Source of the DNA: Ornithomonoglobus_A sp034090805
GTDB taxonomy: Bacteria; Bacillota; Clostridia; UBA1381
DNA: 46,746 nt
Assembly: GCA_034090805.1 (NCBI GenBank)
Contig: JAXDRV010000102.1
Span: 1 to 46,746 of the forward strand
Reading direction: 5' to 3'
In this document: in pieces, positions 24,803 to 33,039 of the stretch
How the letters are laid out: each line of letters opens with the position of its first letter
Position numbering within the stretch: position 1 is the stretch's first letter
The notes under the pieces: generated by a model
The model's input: only the letters and a program-made list of their open reading frames with translations
Told to the model about the DNA's origin: nothing
The model's database searches: none
Program-made: the position numbers and the translations under genes

Positions 24803-25912
24803 TTACTGCGCATTTAAGACAGCAGCTATGGCATTTGCGGTATTCCTTGCCCCCTCTTTAGCTTCGGCAAGGTTGTTTCCGTTGCTGCCCACCTCAATAA
24901 GCAGACTTCCCGCAGTCATGTGCATATTAAAACGCTCACGCCTTAAATTTATCGGACGCATCATGCCGGGATACATAATATTTGCCGCACTTTGGATTTT
25001 TGCCGCAAGGGCAAGGTTTTCACGCCATTTCGGATGATTAAGTCCAAGGCTGTCAGTCCCCGCCACAAGCATTACCTTTGCCGTAGGCACACCGTTTTGC
25101 TCGCATTTTACGGTAAGCTTTGAGCCGTCCGGATAAATATATGCGTCACGGTGAATATCAAGCACAATTTTTATTTCGGGATACTGCTTAAGATTATATG
25201 CGATTGTCGACAGCGCTCTTGTATACGCTCCCTGATAGGTCGGATAATCGTGTACCGTCTTATCGTGTACGCAGTGTATACCTCTGCTCTCAAGCACATC
25301 GGCAAATATATTTCCTATCGCTATCATATTCTTTTCTTCATCGGTGCTGCGCTCCGTTTCTCCGCTCATTGCATCGCCGTCATAGCACTCGGTCGTATGT
25401 GTATGTACAATAAGCACCTGCGGTCCCGCACCTTGCTCTACCGTAAACGAAAGCTCTCCGGCACACAGCTCCTTTAAATTAACGGAATAAGAGGTTGCAT
25501 TATTTATCTCCAATCCATTACCCGAAGCTATTTCCGACTTTGACGGGAATGCTGCCGGCTCCGCAGATACCTCCGGCTTGGGGGTATTGTCTGTTTCCTC
25601 CTCGGAGTCATGGGCAGCGTTGTTATCGGACGCAAACATCGGAGAAAATTCGGATATAACGCTCTTCGGATCTTCGCCGTCAAAGCCTAAAAATGCTTTT
25701 ATCGTCTCCTTTACGGTGCTTTTTTTCTCATCGGACGGGAGAGCGGCATCGAGAACATCCGTATAGCTCTTGTCCTCCTCCACGCTGTTAAATACCTCAA
25801 CCGCCGGCGGATTTACGCATTTACAGACCACTGCCGCAGCACCCGCTATAGCAATAACGGCACACACCGCCGCAAGCCTTCGTTTATTTATGTAAATTGT
25901 CTTAAACAGCAT
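24803..25912 (-). CDS. spoIIP: Stage II sporulation protein P
   Basis: A 369-aa cell-wall amidase/endopeptidase that works with SpoIID and SpoIIM to thin septal peptidoglycan for engulfment. A basic N-terminus and one transmembrane helix (LAAVCAVIAIAGAAAVVC) anchor it. A linker rich in Ser, Glu and Pro follows. The catalytic domain shows VLIVHTHTTECY (zinc His and Glu), VLDIHRDAYIYPDGS and LLIEVGSNGNNLAEAKEGA. It converges on comEA with one base between the stop codons. It is the clearest sign that the organism forms endospores. Confidence 0.95.
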   Translation of the reverse strand: MLFKTIYINKRRLAAVCAVIAIAGAAAVVCKCVNPPAVEVFNSVEEDKSYTDVLDAALPSDEKKSTVKETIKAFLGFDGEDPKSVISEFSPMFASDNNAAHDSEEETDNTPKPEVSAEPAAFPSKSEIASGNGLEINNATSYSVNLKELCAGELSFTVEQGAGPQVLIVHTHTTECYDGDAMSGETERSTDEEKNMIAIGNIFADVLESRGIHCVHDKTVHDYPTYQGAYTRALSTIAYNLKQYPEIKIVLDIHRDAYIYPDGSKLTVKCEQNGVPTAKVMLVAGTDSLGLNHPKWRENLALAAKIQSAANIMYPGMMRPINLRRERFNMHMTAGSLLIEVGSNGNNLAEAKEGARNTANAIAAVLNAQ

Positions 25913-26003
25913 GGTATTTGTCCTTTCCTTTTATGCTTTAGGTATATATATTATCCTTACGTAAAAAATTTTAAAATATGTTAAACTTTTTTGCAAAAAA
26001 TGC

Positions 26004-26032
26004 TTGCATTTTCCGTCAAAGTATGATATACT
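26004..26032 (+). promoter_or_regulatory. Promoter of rplS
   Basis: TTGCAT (26004-26009), 17 bp, TATACT (26027-26032). The leader from about 26,039 to 26,100 includes CTCTG ... CAGAG arms around a GC-rich core. Confidence 0.7.
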
Positions 26033-26049
26033 CTTATGGTTATTACGGA

Positions 26050-26088
26050 TAGTCCTCTGCCTTGGTCGGCACGAATGTCCAGAGAATT
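26050..26088 (+). promoter_or_regulatory. Possible L19 autoregulatory leader
   Basis: CTCTG (about 26054) can pair with CAGAG (about 26080) enclosing CCTTGGTCGGCAC. Firmicutes carry an L19 leader RNA at this place. I see the position and a compact hairpin but cannot confirm the consensus by eye. Confidence 0.35.
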
Positions 26089-26100
26089 AAGGAGGAATTA

Positions 26101-26454
26101 ATGATGAACACAACAGAGATCATTAACGCTTTGACAAAAGACCAAATCAGAACAGATTTACCTGAGCTCGTTGTAGGTAACAACGTAAAGGTATATCAGA
26201 AAATCGTCGAGGGTTCAAGAACAAGAACTCAGATGTTTGAAGGAACCATTATCAAGGTTCAGGGCGGCGGTATTGCAAAGACCTTTACCGTAAGACGTAT
26301 TTCTTACGGCGTAGGCGTAGAAAAGACATGGCCCGTAAACTCACCCAACATTGAAAAGATTGAGGTTTCAAGAAAGGGTAAGGTAAGACGTGCAAGACTT
26401 TACTACCTGCGTGACAGAGTCGGCAAGGCTGCTAAGGTTAAGGAAAGAATATAA
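26101..26454 (+). CDS. rplS: 50S ribosomal protein L19
   Basis: 117 aa from ATG 26101 (or 26104), just after AAGGAGG; the open frame's earlier start is in the leader. L19 lies at the 30S-50S interface. The conserved core is visible: PELVVGNNVKVYQKIVEGSR, FEGTIIKVQGGGIAKTFTVR, GVGVEKTWPVNSPNIEKIEV and the basic tail ARLYYLRDRVGKAAKVKER. Here it is a single gene without rimM or trmD upstream, followed by two hairpins. Confidence 0.97.
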   Translation: MMNTTEIINALTKDQIRTDLPELVVGNNVKVYQKIVEGSRTRTQMFEGTIIKVQGGGIAKTFTVRRISYGVGVEKTWPVNSPNIEKIEVSRKGKVRRARLYYLRDRVGKAAKVKERI

Positions 26455-26520
26455 AAGGTTTGACTTTATCAAAAGACAAGCTTTTTGCTGTCGGTAAGCT
26501 GCAATTTTCGACAGATAAAT

Positions 26521-26591
26521 TAATAAGGGACGGCATACGTCCCTTATTAGGCTTTTCCGCTTATCATCGGAGAAAATCTCCGATGATTTTT
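26521..26591 (+). terminator. Two successive hairpins ending the rplS transcript
   Basis: TAATAAGGGACG (26521-26532) pairs exactly with 26538-26549. ATCATCGGAGA (26563-26573) pairs exactly with TCTCCGATGAT (26577-26587), followed by a T-run. The second is a classic intrinsic terminator. Confidence 0.85.
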
Positions 26592-26648
26592 CAATTTCAA
26601 GAAGATATGAAAATTTTATATTTTGTTAACACCTTTTTAACATATATA

Positions 26649-26657
26649 TGCTATAAT
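26649..26657 (+). promoter_or_regulatory. Extended -10 promoter of lepB
   Basis: TGCTATAAT fits the TGnTATAAT extended -10 pattern; no good -35 hexamer is seen at 17 bp. Spacing to lepB is about 65 bp. Confidence 0.5.
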
Positions 26658-26721
26658 GGTATTATCATGATACAGGAAATACCTGTATATCCACAATAAG
26701 ACGAAAGGAATGGGTTGTAAA

Positions 26722-27366
26722 ATGGCTGAAAAAAGCAAAGAAATCAATTGGGGCAAGGAAATATGGGAATGGGTTTATACAATAGCGATTGCGCTTATCA
26801 TCGCTATGCTTATAAAAACATTTCTGTTTGACGTTGTCAAGGTAGACGGATCGAGTATGTTCCCTACCCTTGTAAATAACGACAGACTTATAGTAACAAA
26901 GCTTGGATATTCTCCTAAGCAGGGTGATATAATTATACTTGACAGCTCGTACAAAAAGCGTGAGAATTACTTTGAATCCGCTGCTGTCCAAAAGGGCAAA
27001 GATAAGCTGAATTGGTTTGAAAAATTCGCCGAATCACGCTCAATGTCCGAGGACTTGAAAAAGCGTTATTACGTAAAGCGCATTATTGCTATGCCCGGTC
27101 AGACACTTGATCTGCGTGACGGCAAGGTATACGTTGACGATCAGCCTCTTGACGAGCCGTATTACGAAGGACTCACAACGTCGATCGATTCATCGGTGGA
27201 TTATCCGATAACCGTTGAGCCGGATATGGTATTTGTTATGGGAGATAACCGTTCGCACAGCAAGGACAGCCGCTCCTCCGATCTCGGTCAGGTGCCGTAT
27301 GATGCGATTTTGGGCAAAGCAAAGCTGCGCATTTGGCCGCTGTCTGATATAGGCTTTGTAAAGTAA
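26722..27366 (+). CDS. lepB: Type I signal peptidase
   Basis: 214 aa from ATG 26722 (AAAGGA upstream; the ATG at 26710 abuts that site). The protein has one N-terminal membrane anchor (WVYTIAIALIIAMLIKTFLF), then the catalytic Ser45 in VDGSSMFPTL and the general base Lys119 in YYVKRIIAMPGQ. The C-terminal GDNRSHSKDSR motif is complete. Residues 76-112 form a charged insertion between the catalytic segments (RENYFESAAVQ and NWFEKFAES), longer than in minimal Gram-positive enzymes. It removes signal peptides at the outer face. rbgA follows after 21 bp. Confidence 0.95.
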   Translation: MAEKSKEINWGKEIWEWVYTIAIALIIAMLIKTFLFDVVKVDGSSMFPTLVNNDRLIVTKLGYSPKQGDIIILDSSYKKRENYFESAAVQKGKDKLNWFEKFAESRSMSEDLKKRYYVKRIIAMPGQTLDLRDGKVYVDDQPLDEPYYEGLTTSIDSSVDYPITVEPDMVFVMGDNRSHSKDSRSSDLGQVPYDAILGKAKLRIWPLSDIGFVK

Positions 27367-27387
27367 ATACCGAACGGAGGTTACAAA

Positions 27388-28260
27388 TTGCAGAATCTTC
27401 AGTGGTTTCCGGGGCATATGGCGAAAACACGCAGGCTAATTGAGGATAACCTTAAAATGATTGACGTGGTTGTTGAAATTCTCGATTCCCGCATACCGTA
27501 TTCCGGAAGAAATCCGTATTTCAACGATATTATCAAGAACAAGCCGAGGCTTGTTGTTATGAACAAATCGGATTTGTCCGACAAAAATCTCACACAAAAA
27601 TGGATCGACTGGTATCGCTCAAACGGCATAACGGTCATTCCGATAAGCTGCACGACCGGTCAGGGAATAAATAAAATCACCTCCGAGGCACGTGAGCTTA
27701 TCAAGGATAAAATCGAACGAGATAAGGAAAAAGGCAGAAACAGAACTCTTAAGATAATGATGGTAGGCATTCCCAACGTCGGCAAATCAAGCCTTATAAA
27801 CAGGCTTGTCGGAAAAGCAAGCGCACAAACCGGCGACCGTCCGGGCGTAACAAAGGGAAAGCAATGGATACGCTTAAAGGGTGACGTTGAGCTGCTTGAT
27901 ACCCCCGGTATTCTTGCGCCGAAATTCGAGGATCAGGAGGTTGCACGCCGTCTTGCATACACGGGCGCAATCAAGGACGAGATAATGGATACGGAGCTTT
28001 TGGCATATTCTCTTTGCGAATACCTCGCCGCTCATTACCCCGATTTGCTATGTTCCCGATATAAGCTTGACACCATAGACGGTCTTGCGGGACACGAAAT
28101 CCTCGAAAAAATAGGCAGAAAACGAGGCTTTGTAATATCCGGAGGAGAAATCGACATGGAGCGTGCCGCAAATATGCTGCTTGATGAGCTGCGTTCCGCA
28201 AAAATCGGTCAAATCACGCTCGAAAGCCCCGATGAACTTGTTTCCGAAACGGAAAATTAA
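27388..28260 (+). CDS. rbgA: Ribosome biogenesis GTPase RbgA (YlqF)
   Basis: A 290-aa circularly permuted GTPase needed for late 50S assembly. The start is TTG 27388, 7 nt after GGAGG, giving QNLQWFPGHMAKTRR, the conserved RbgA N-terminus. Motif order is permuted as expected: NKSD (G4, 59-62), GIPNVGKSS (G1, 127-135), RPGVTKG (G2) and DTPG (G3, 171-174). The C-terminal helical domain follows. It is probably co-transcribed with lepB. Confidence 0.95.
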   Translation: MQNLQWFPGHMAKTRRLIEDNLKMIDVVVEILDSRIPYSGRNPYFNDIIKNKPRLVVMNKSDLSDKNLTQKWIDWYRSNGITVIPISCTTGQGINKITSEARELIKDKIERDKEKGRNRTLKIMMVGIPNVGKSSLINRLVGKASAQTGDRPGVTKGKQWIRLKGDVELLDTPGILAPKFEDQEVARRLAYTGAIKDEIMDTELLAYSLCEYLAAHYPDLLCSRYKLDTIDGLAGHEILEKIGRKRGFVISGGEIDMERAANMLLDELRSAKIGQITLESPDELVSETEN

Positions 28261-28274
28261 TCGATACAGGTCAA

Positions 28275-28520
28275 ATGAATTCAGATAAAATAAATATCGA
28301 TGCTCAGCCAACCGACGCATTAATGTATCAGCAGAGAATAATATTCGCACTGATCCGCCGCAGAATGAACATACTGCAGCTTGCGGAGTCTGCCGATATG
28401 TCCATCATTGAGTTAAACGAAATAATGGAAGGTCAAATGCCGTCCATTACCCTTTCTCAGGCGGCACGCATCGCCGCCGCTTTGGATATGAGTATGCACG
28501 ATCTTATGCTCGGCCCATAA
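28275..28520 (+). CDS. Small helix-turn-helix (XRE-like) protein
   Basis: An 81-aa protein whose middle and end (ALIRRRMNILQLAESADMSII, LNEIMEGQMPSITLSQAARIAAALDMSMHDLM) read as an XRE-type five-helix DNA-binding domain with no effector domain. It is 14 bp downstream of rbgA, with a weak ribosome site. It overlaps the 3' end of the opposing thiE by 17 bp, tail to tail. Targets are unknown. Confidence 0.7.
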   Translation: MNSDKINIDAQPTDALMYQQRIIFALIRRRMNILQLAESADMSIIELNEIMEGQMPSITLSQAARIAAALDMSMHDLMLGP

Positions 28521-29076
28521 AGCTGTTGTACAGCTCTGCCGGGCATTTTGCTTTCATAAATGCAGACATAACGCACACTCCCGCAGCTCCCGCAGCAATT
28601 GCCGAGGCGGCATTTTCCGGAGTTATTCCGCCTATTGCATACACAGGTATGCTGACCGCCTCACATACATTTTTCAGAAAATCAAGCCCTCTCGGCTGAA
28701 CTCCCTTTTTGCAATCAGTTTCAAAAATATGCCCTGCCGTAATATATGACGCTCCGAGAGCCTGTGCCCTCACTGCCTCATCAACGCTGTGCACGGACGC
28801 TCCGACGGTATCAAACACGCTTACATCGCTTGTTTCAAGCAAATGCATCGGAAGATGTATTTTTTTGTGTCCAAGCGTTTTGGCTGAGGATATAAAGCTG
28901 TGCAGTATTACATTATCCGTTACGGCAAGAATTTTGCGTGCAAGCTCGGTGTATTCTTTTTCGCTCAAATCCTTTTCACGCAGTATCATGGGAATATCGA
29001 GAGCGGCTATCTCCTCCGCTCTCTTAACAAAATCCTCCGACAGCCGTCTGTTCGTTACAGAAATAATTTTATACAT
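28504..29076 (-). CDS. thiE: ThiE/TenI-family protein (thiamin phosphate synthase or thiazole tautomerase)
   Basis: About 190 aa from the ATG giving MYKIISVTNRR (29076), overlapping the thiH stop by 8 nt; a GTG at 29088 is an alternative. It has a TIM-barrel of the ThiE/TenI family: MILREKDLSEKEYTELA (phosphate/pyrimidine region), SVHSVDEAVRAQALGASYITAGHIF, and GGITPENAASAIAAGAAGVCVMS. ThiE joins HMP-PP with thiazole phosphate; TenI only isomerizes the thiazole. The short length and the CKKGVQPRG loop instead of the usual TxTK leave the exact activity open. As last gene of the thiazole operon either role makes sense. Confidence 0.75.
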   Translation of the reverse strand: MYKIISVTNRRLSEDFVKRAEEIAALDIPMILREKDLSEKEYTELARKILAVTDNVILHSFISSAKTLGHKKIHLPMHLLETSDVSVFDTVGASVHSVDEAVRAQALGASYITAGHIFETDCKKGVQPRGLDFLKNVCEAVSIPVYAIGGITPENAASAIAAGAAGVCVMSAFMKAKCPAELYNSFMGRA

Positions 29077-30217
29077 AAATATAATCACTCATGACAGGCT
29101 GCAAGCCTTGTTCGGTAATGGCATTGTATACCTCGTCAACGGTTCTGCCGTCTGATATTTCAAACTGCTCGTCGCCCTTTTCCTCGCCTGTGTGTCCGCC
29201 GATTCCCACGTTTACTCCTGCGCTGATTTTCGTTGCTGCTATTTTTATTATGTTGTTTCTGAACCGCTCACATTCACGTGTTGAGATAGTTATATTTGAA
29301 AACGGCATAAAAAGTCTGTAGGCGCATACTACCTGCAAAAGCTGCGGCTCGTGTACGTCCTTGGGATTGATTTTATCGTTATTGATTATCGGTCTCAGCC
29401 TTGGACACGAAAACGCAATCTCTGCATGAGGGTATTTTCTCTGTAACAGATATGCGTGCATACCCGTGGCAAATGCGTCCTTTCGGAAATCGTCAAGTCC
29501 GAGAAGTGCCGCAAAGCCCACTCCCCTCATTCCTCCGAGAATCGCACGCTCCTGTGCGTAAAATCTGTAAGGGAATATGCGCTTATGACCTCCCAAATGC
29601 AGCGTTTCGTATTTGTCGCTGTTATACGTTTCCTGGAATACCGTCACAAAATCAACTCCGCATTCGTGCAGATAGCGGTATTCGTCGCTGTTCATCGGAT
29701 AAACCTCTATGCCGACAACCTTAAAATATTTTTTTGCGATTTTACACGCCTCGCCTATATATTTCACGTCCGACATTTTCTTCGACTCGCCCGTGAGGAT
29801 AAGGATTTCCTGCAAGCCCGATTTTGCTATTTCCTGCATTTCAAGCTCAATTTCCTCAGGATTAAGCTTTGCCCTGCGGATTTTATTATGACAGTTAAAG
29901 CCGCAGTATATGCAGTAATTTTCGCAGTAATTCGCTATATATAAAGGCGTGAACATATATATCGAATTGCCGAAATGCTTTCTCGTTTCCTCCTGCGCCT
30001 TTTGTGCGATTTCCTCCAGAAAAGGCAGCGCCGCCGGTGACAGGAGAGCCGCAAAATCCTCCGGCGTCCTGTTATCGTGATTTAGTGCCCTTCTTACGTC
30101 CGCCGCAGTGTATTTATCGTAATCATAGCTGTCCATATACCCGATAACCTCATCAAGCATACCGGAATCAAGCACCTCCATATCGGGAAGGTATTTCATA
30201 TGATCTATTCTTTCCAT
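29069..30217 (-). CDS. thiH: 2-iminoacetate synthase (tyrosine lyase)
   Basis: A 382-aa radical SAM enzyme that splits tyrosine into p-cresol and dehydroglycine, the glycine-derived part of the thiamin thiazole. The cluster-binding cysteines are Cys98, Cys102 and Cys105 in YCENYCIYCGF. The later GFAALLGLDDFRKDAF and SCPRLRP segments are typical of ThiH. Aerobes use the oxidase ThiO instead, so ThiH points to an anaerobic lifestyle. It lies between thiG and thiE. Confidence 0.95.
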   Translation of the reverse strand: MERIDHMKYLPDMEVLDSGMLDEVIGYMDSYDYDKYTAADVRRALNHDNRTPEDFAALLSPAALPFLEEIAQKAQEETRKHFGNSIYMFTPLYIANYCENYCIYCGFNCHNKIRRAKLNPEEIELEMQEIAKSGLQEILILTGESKKMSDVKYIGEACKIAKKYFKVVGIEVYPMNSDEYRYLHECGVDFVTVFQETYNSDKYETLHLGGHKRIFPYRFYAQERAILGGMRGVGFAALLGLDDFRKDAFATGMHAYLLQRKYPHAEIAFSCPRLRPIINNDKINPKDVHEPQLLQVVCAYRLFMPFSNITISTRECERFRNNIIKIAATKISAGVNVGIGGHTGEEKGDEQFEISDGRTVDEVYNAITEQGLQPVMSDYIYV

Positions 30218-30239
30218 TTTTGTTCAAAGCCTTTCTGTA

Positions 30240-31007
30240 TTAATCATGCAAAAATCCTGTAAGCGGAGAGGACGCCGACGCACCCTTTTCGATAATTCTG
30301 CCCATACCGCTCAGGTACGCCGTTCTTCCCGCCTCTATAGCCTTTTTAAATGCGTCTGCCATTGCCGGAATATCACCCGCCGTTGCAATTGCCGTATTTG
30401 CCATAACCGCAGCCGCTCCCATTTCCATAGCCTCGCACGCCTGGGACGGTCTGCCGATACCTGCGTCGACAATCACCGGCAAATCGATTTCATTTATGAG
30501 TATTTTTATAAATTCCTTTGTACAAAGTCCCTTATTTGAGCCTATCGGCGAGCCTAACGGCATGATGCACGCCGCACCGGCATTCGCCATATCCCTTGCC
30601 GCATTCAAATCGGGATACATATACGGCATAACCACAAAGCCCTCTTTTGCCAAAATTTCGGTTGCCTTTGCTGTTTCGTAATTATCCGGCAGCAGATATT
30701 TTGAATCTCTTATACATTCAATTTTAATAAAATCGCCGCAGCCTATCTCACGTGCAAGACGTGCAATTCTTACAGCCTCGTCCGCATTTCTCGCTCCTGA
30801 CGTATTCGGCAGAAGGGTTATGTTTTTGGGGATATAATCCATTATGTTTGCAACGTCACCGCTTGCCGCACGCCTTAGCGCAAGCGTAATAATCTGCGCA
30901 CCGGCATTTTCTATTGCCGCCTTTATCAAATCAAGCGAATATTTACCCGATCCCAATATAAATCGTGAAGTAAATTCATGTCCTCCGAGTATTAATTTGT
31001 CCTCCAT
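30240..31007 (-). CDS. thiG: Thiazole synthase
   Basis: A 255-aa TIM-barrel enzyme that builds the thiazole phosphate from deoxyxylulose phosphate, dehydroglycine and ThiS thiocarboxylate. It starts LILGGHEFTSRFILGSGKY. The Schiff-base Lys is in the FIKIECIRD region. VIVDAGIGRPSQACEAMEMGAAAVMANTAIA binds phosphate. A usual ribosome site (AGGAG) precedes the ATG. Deoxyxylulose phosphate is shared with the MEP pathway. Confidence 0.95.
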   Translation of the reverse strand: MEDKLILGGHEFTSRFILGSGKYSLDLIKAAIENAGAQIITLALRRAASGDVANIMDYIPKNITLLPNTSGARNADEAVRIARLAREIGCGDFIKIECIRDSKYLLPDNYETAKATEILAKEGFVVMPYMYPDLNAARDMANAGAACIMPLGSPIGSNKGLCTKEFIKILINEIDLPVIVDAGIGRPSQACEAMEMGAAAVMANTAIATAGDIPAMADAFKKAIEAGRTAYLSGMGRIIEKGASASSPLTGFLHD

Positions 31008-31020
31008 ATATTTTTCTCCT

Positions 31021-31656
31021 TTACTGTTTCATTTCATCCATCATCAGCCGTATTACGGCATTTGCCTGATGATTTGCACATACTGCCACACGAGGTGCCA
31101 TAAGACCGTTCACATCAGCCGCATCGGTAACTCCGTCACCGCATATATACAGCCTGTCCGTTATGCGCCGTGTTTTTATTGCGTTTGCGTCAATATATCC
31201 CGCCATACCGGAGCCTGATACTATGATTTTATCATTGTTCTCCGTAAGCAGCGTATTAATCAGCATTGCTTTGTTTTCGGGGCGGTCAAATGCCTCGCAG
31301 ACAATATTGTAATCCTTGAAAATCTCCGACGCATTCTCCTCCGTCACTCTGACGGTCTGCGAATGAATTTCCACATACGGGTTAATATCTCGCAGAATCT
31401 CCGTAAGTGCCTCCGTTTTATATCTGCCTATGTGCCTGACAAAATACTGCTGACGGTTGAGATTGCTAAGCTCTACCCTATCAAAATCAACAAGCATAAG
31501 CCGCCCTACACCCGTTCTTGTCAAGGATACCGCAATGTTCGACCCCAAGCCGCCAAGTCCTGCAATTGCCGCAGACGCTGACCTTAACGTTTCATAAACA
31601 GGCAGCGTATGGCGTTCAATCATTATCCTTTCAAAATCATCTTTGCTCGGTATCAT
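31021..31656 (-). CDS. thiF: ThiS adenylyltransferase, ThiF family
   Basis: 211 aa from the ATG (31656) one base after the thiS stop, with GGGAGG in the thiS 3' end; the open frame runs further upstream into thiS. It is an E1-like enzyme that adenylates the C-terminal glycine of ThiS. The nucleotide motif is AIAGLGGLGSNIAVSLTRTGVGRLMLVDFD, followed by LSNLNRQQYF. No CxxC zinc pairs are obvious, so it resembles the shorter clostridial ThiF proteins. It works on ThiS encoded directly upstream. Confidence 0.92.
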   Translation of the reverse strand: MIPSKDDFERIMIERHTLPVYETLRSASAAIAGLGGLGSNIAVSLTRTGVGRLMLVDFDRVELSNLNRQQYFVRHIGRYKTEALTEILRDINPYVEIHSQTVRVTEENASEIFKDYNIVCEAFDRPENKAMLINTLLTENNDKIIVSGSGMAGYIDANAIKTRRITDRLYICGDGVTDAADVNGLMAPRVAVCANHQANAVIRLMMDEMKQ

Positions 31657-31657
31657 A

Positions 31658-31855
31658 TCAGCCGCCTCCCACAAAGGAAACCACCTCAACGCAGTCCCCG
31701 TCCTTTAGGAGCGTTTCCGAATATTTCGGCTTCGGAAGTATCTCCCCGTTGTATTCCACAGCCACAAGCTCACGTCTGTAGCCGCAGCTTGTTAAAAGCT
31801 CGTCAATGCTTTTCCCGGCAAGCTCCGGTTTTTCCGCACCGTTAATATATATCAT
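31658..31855 (-). CDS. thiS: Sulfur carrier protein ThiS
   Basis: A 65-aa ubiquitin-like protein (MIYINGAEKPELAGKSIDEL) ending in VVSFVGGG; the final Gly-Gly carries the thiocarboxylate sulphur used by ThiG. GGGAGG lies upstream. It is the first gene of the thiSFGHE operon, right behind the riboswitch-like leader. Confidence 0.95.
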   Translation of the reverse strand: MIYINGAEKPELAGKSIDELLTSCGYRRELVAVEYNGEILPKPKYSETLLKDGDCVEVVSFVGGG

Positions 31856-31886
31856 GCTATCCTCCCTTTCGATATATCACATAAAA

Positions 31887-31940
31887 GAAAAGAATCACGA
31901 AAAAGCCTACACCCTTTCGGTGGTGTACCCCTTCGTGATC
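31887..31940 (-). promoter_or_regulatory. Probable HMP-PP riboswitch (thiS motif), terminator-embedded
   Basis: On the minus strand ATCACGAA (31939-31932) pairs with TTCGTGAT (31901-31894), and an inner TACACC/GGTGTA hairpin (31927-31908) lies between, with GGGG and AGGC internal strands. TCTTTTCTTTT follows at once, so the outer helix doubles as a terminator. That layout, small size and place before thiS fit the published thiS-motif class sensing the thiamin precursor HMP-PP. The TPP riboswitch core (CTGAGA, ACCTGATCTGG) is absent. Confidence 0.75.
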
Positions 31941-31954
31941 CTTATCACATAAAT

Positions 31955-31983
31955 ATAATATCACATTTTTATTCTTTTGTCAA
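31955..31983 (-). promoter_or_regulatory. Promoter of the thiS operon
   Basis: On the minus strand TTGACA (31983-31978), 17 bp, TATTAT (31960-31955). Predicted start about 31,948, some 8 nt ahead of the riboswitch stem. It begins 9 bp after the stop of the upstream DUF5684 gene. Confidence 0.85.
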
Positions 31984-31991
31984 GCCTTAAA

Positions 31992-32420
31992 TTACTGATT
32001 TCCCTTATATTCGGCACTTCCGAATGCAAGTATATACATAAATATTACATTCAGAAAAATAAGTCCGACCGCAAAACCGCCGCCCTTGCCGAATGCTCTT
32101 GCAAGCTTTACCAAGGCTATTATCTGTATAACAGTAAGAGCTGCTGTCGCAATCACACTCAGCACCGTAGAAAACGAGTTTGTCATACCGACTGTTACGG
32201 AAATAAATACCGCAAGCACAAGCGAAACCCAAAACATCATAGTGTTCCATGAAATCTTATACAGAATATATTCACCGTATACGGGTATAATTCCCTTCCA
32301 TCCGGGCTCGCCCGCCTTTTCTATAATTTTCCACATAGGAATTGCCATAATAATCCATGAAATCACACCGACAATCCCCGCTGTTAATGACATCTGTGTC
32401 GATAAAGACGCATAATTCAT
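31992..32420 (-). CDS. DUF5684-like small membrane protein
   Basis: 142 aa with four predicted membrane helices (AGIVGVISWIIMAIPMW, TMMFWVSLVLAVFISV, VLSVIATAALTVIQIIALV, FAVGLIFLNVIFMYILAF). The loop KAGEPGWKGIIPVYGEYILYKI and the ending GSAEYKG are what I remember of DUF5684 proteins, sometimes encoded next to signal peptidases. Function unknown. It stands between niaR and the thiS operon with no obvious link to either. Confidence 0.75.
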   Translation of the reverse strand: MNYASLSTQMSLTAGIVGVISWIIMAIPMWKIIEKAGEPGWKGIIPVYGEYILYKISWNTMMFWVSLVLAVFISVTVGMTNSFSTVLSVIATAALTVIQIIALVKLARAFGKGGGFAVGLIFLNVIFMYILAFGSAEYKGNQ

Positions 32421-32507
32421 GCTCTGTGACCACCTTTCTTATAAACGTATGTTATAAGATAAAATATTCCACAAATTCATAAATATTATTCAAAATTGTG
32501 AGATATA

Positions 32508-33026
32508 TCATTTCAGGTCATTTTCATACACCAAATATCCGCACTTATCAAGAGCTTTTTCCACTTTATCGAGTACCTCCTCGCTGTCCGCCTCTATGGT
32601 ATGATAGTGATATTCGCACGTTATTTTCTTTAACGGGCGGGAACGTCCGCTTTTTAAGCTTTCCATATACTCCGCAATATCAAGCTCTGTTCCGATGTTT
32701 AGCGGTGCTTCTATTCTTCCGTATATTTTATGCCAGACAAACACATCCTTTATACGCCCTCCGTTTGACACAACGGCGGCAAATTCATTTTCAATCTCCT
32801 CGTCACTGTGAACAAGCTTTAAAACTCTCGTAAACGGAGCGGGTCTGTTTATAATATATCCTCTGCTTGTAGATATTATGTCATTTTTCTTTTTAAGTGC
32901 CGCAATATCGGATACAATTATCTGCCTTGACACTCCGCACTCGTCCGCAAGCTGCGCTCCCGATACAGGGACTGTGCTTTGAGATATTAATTCCAGTATT
33001 TTCTCTCTGCGCTCCGATGCTTTCAT
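32508..33026 (-). CDS. niaR: NiaR transcription repressor of NAD synthesis
   Basis: 172 aa from the ATG giving MKASERREKILELIS (33026), 5 nt after GGAGG; the ATG four codons upstream precedes that site. An N-terminal HTH_11 domain (SGAQLADECGVSRQIIVSDIAALK) is followed by a 3H domain with histidines in LVHSDEE, VWHKIYG and EYHYHTIEA that bind metal and nicotinate. It represses nad genes when niacin is plentiful. It is the last gene of nadA-nadB-nadC-niaR, whose promoter carries a matching palindrome, so it controls its own operon. Confidence 0.93.
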   Translation of the reverse strand: MKASERREKILELISQSTVPVSGAQLADECGVSRQIIVSDIAALKKKNDIISTSRGYIINRPAPFTRVLKLVHSDEEIENEFAAVVSNGGRIKDVFVWHKIYGRIEAPLNIGTELDIAEYMESLKSGRSRPLKKITCEYHYHTIEADSEEVLDKVEKALDKCGYLVYENDLK

Positions 33027-33039
33027 AGCCGCCTCCATA

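Noticed and set aside
26460..26699. 79-aa open frame after rplS
   Set aside because: It contains two terminator hairpins and the lepB promoter and has no ribosome site.
29091..29944. Plus-strand open frames opposite thiH
   Set aside because: They overlap thiH completely, show low-complexity composition, and have no start signals.
31887..31940. TPP riboswitch before thiS
   Set aside because: The conserved CTGAGA and ACCTGATCTGG cores are missing; the terminator-embedded thiS motif fits better.
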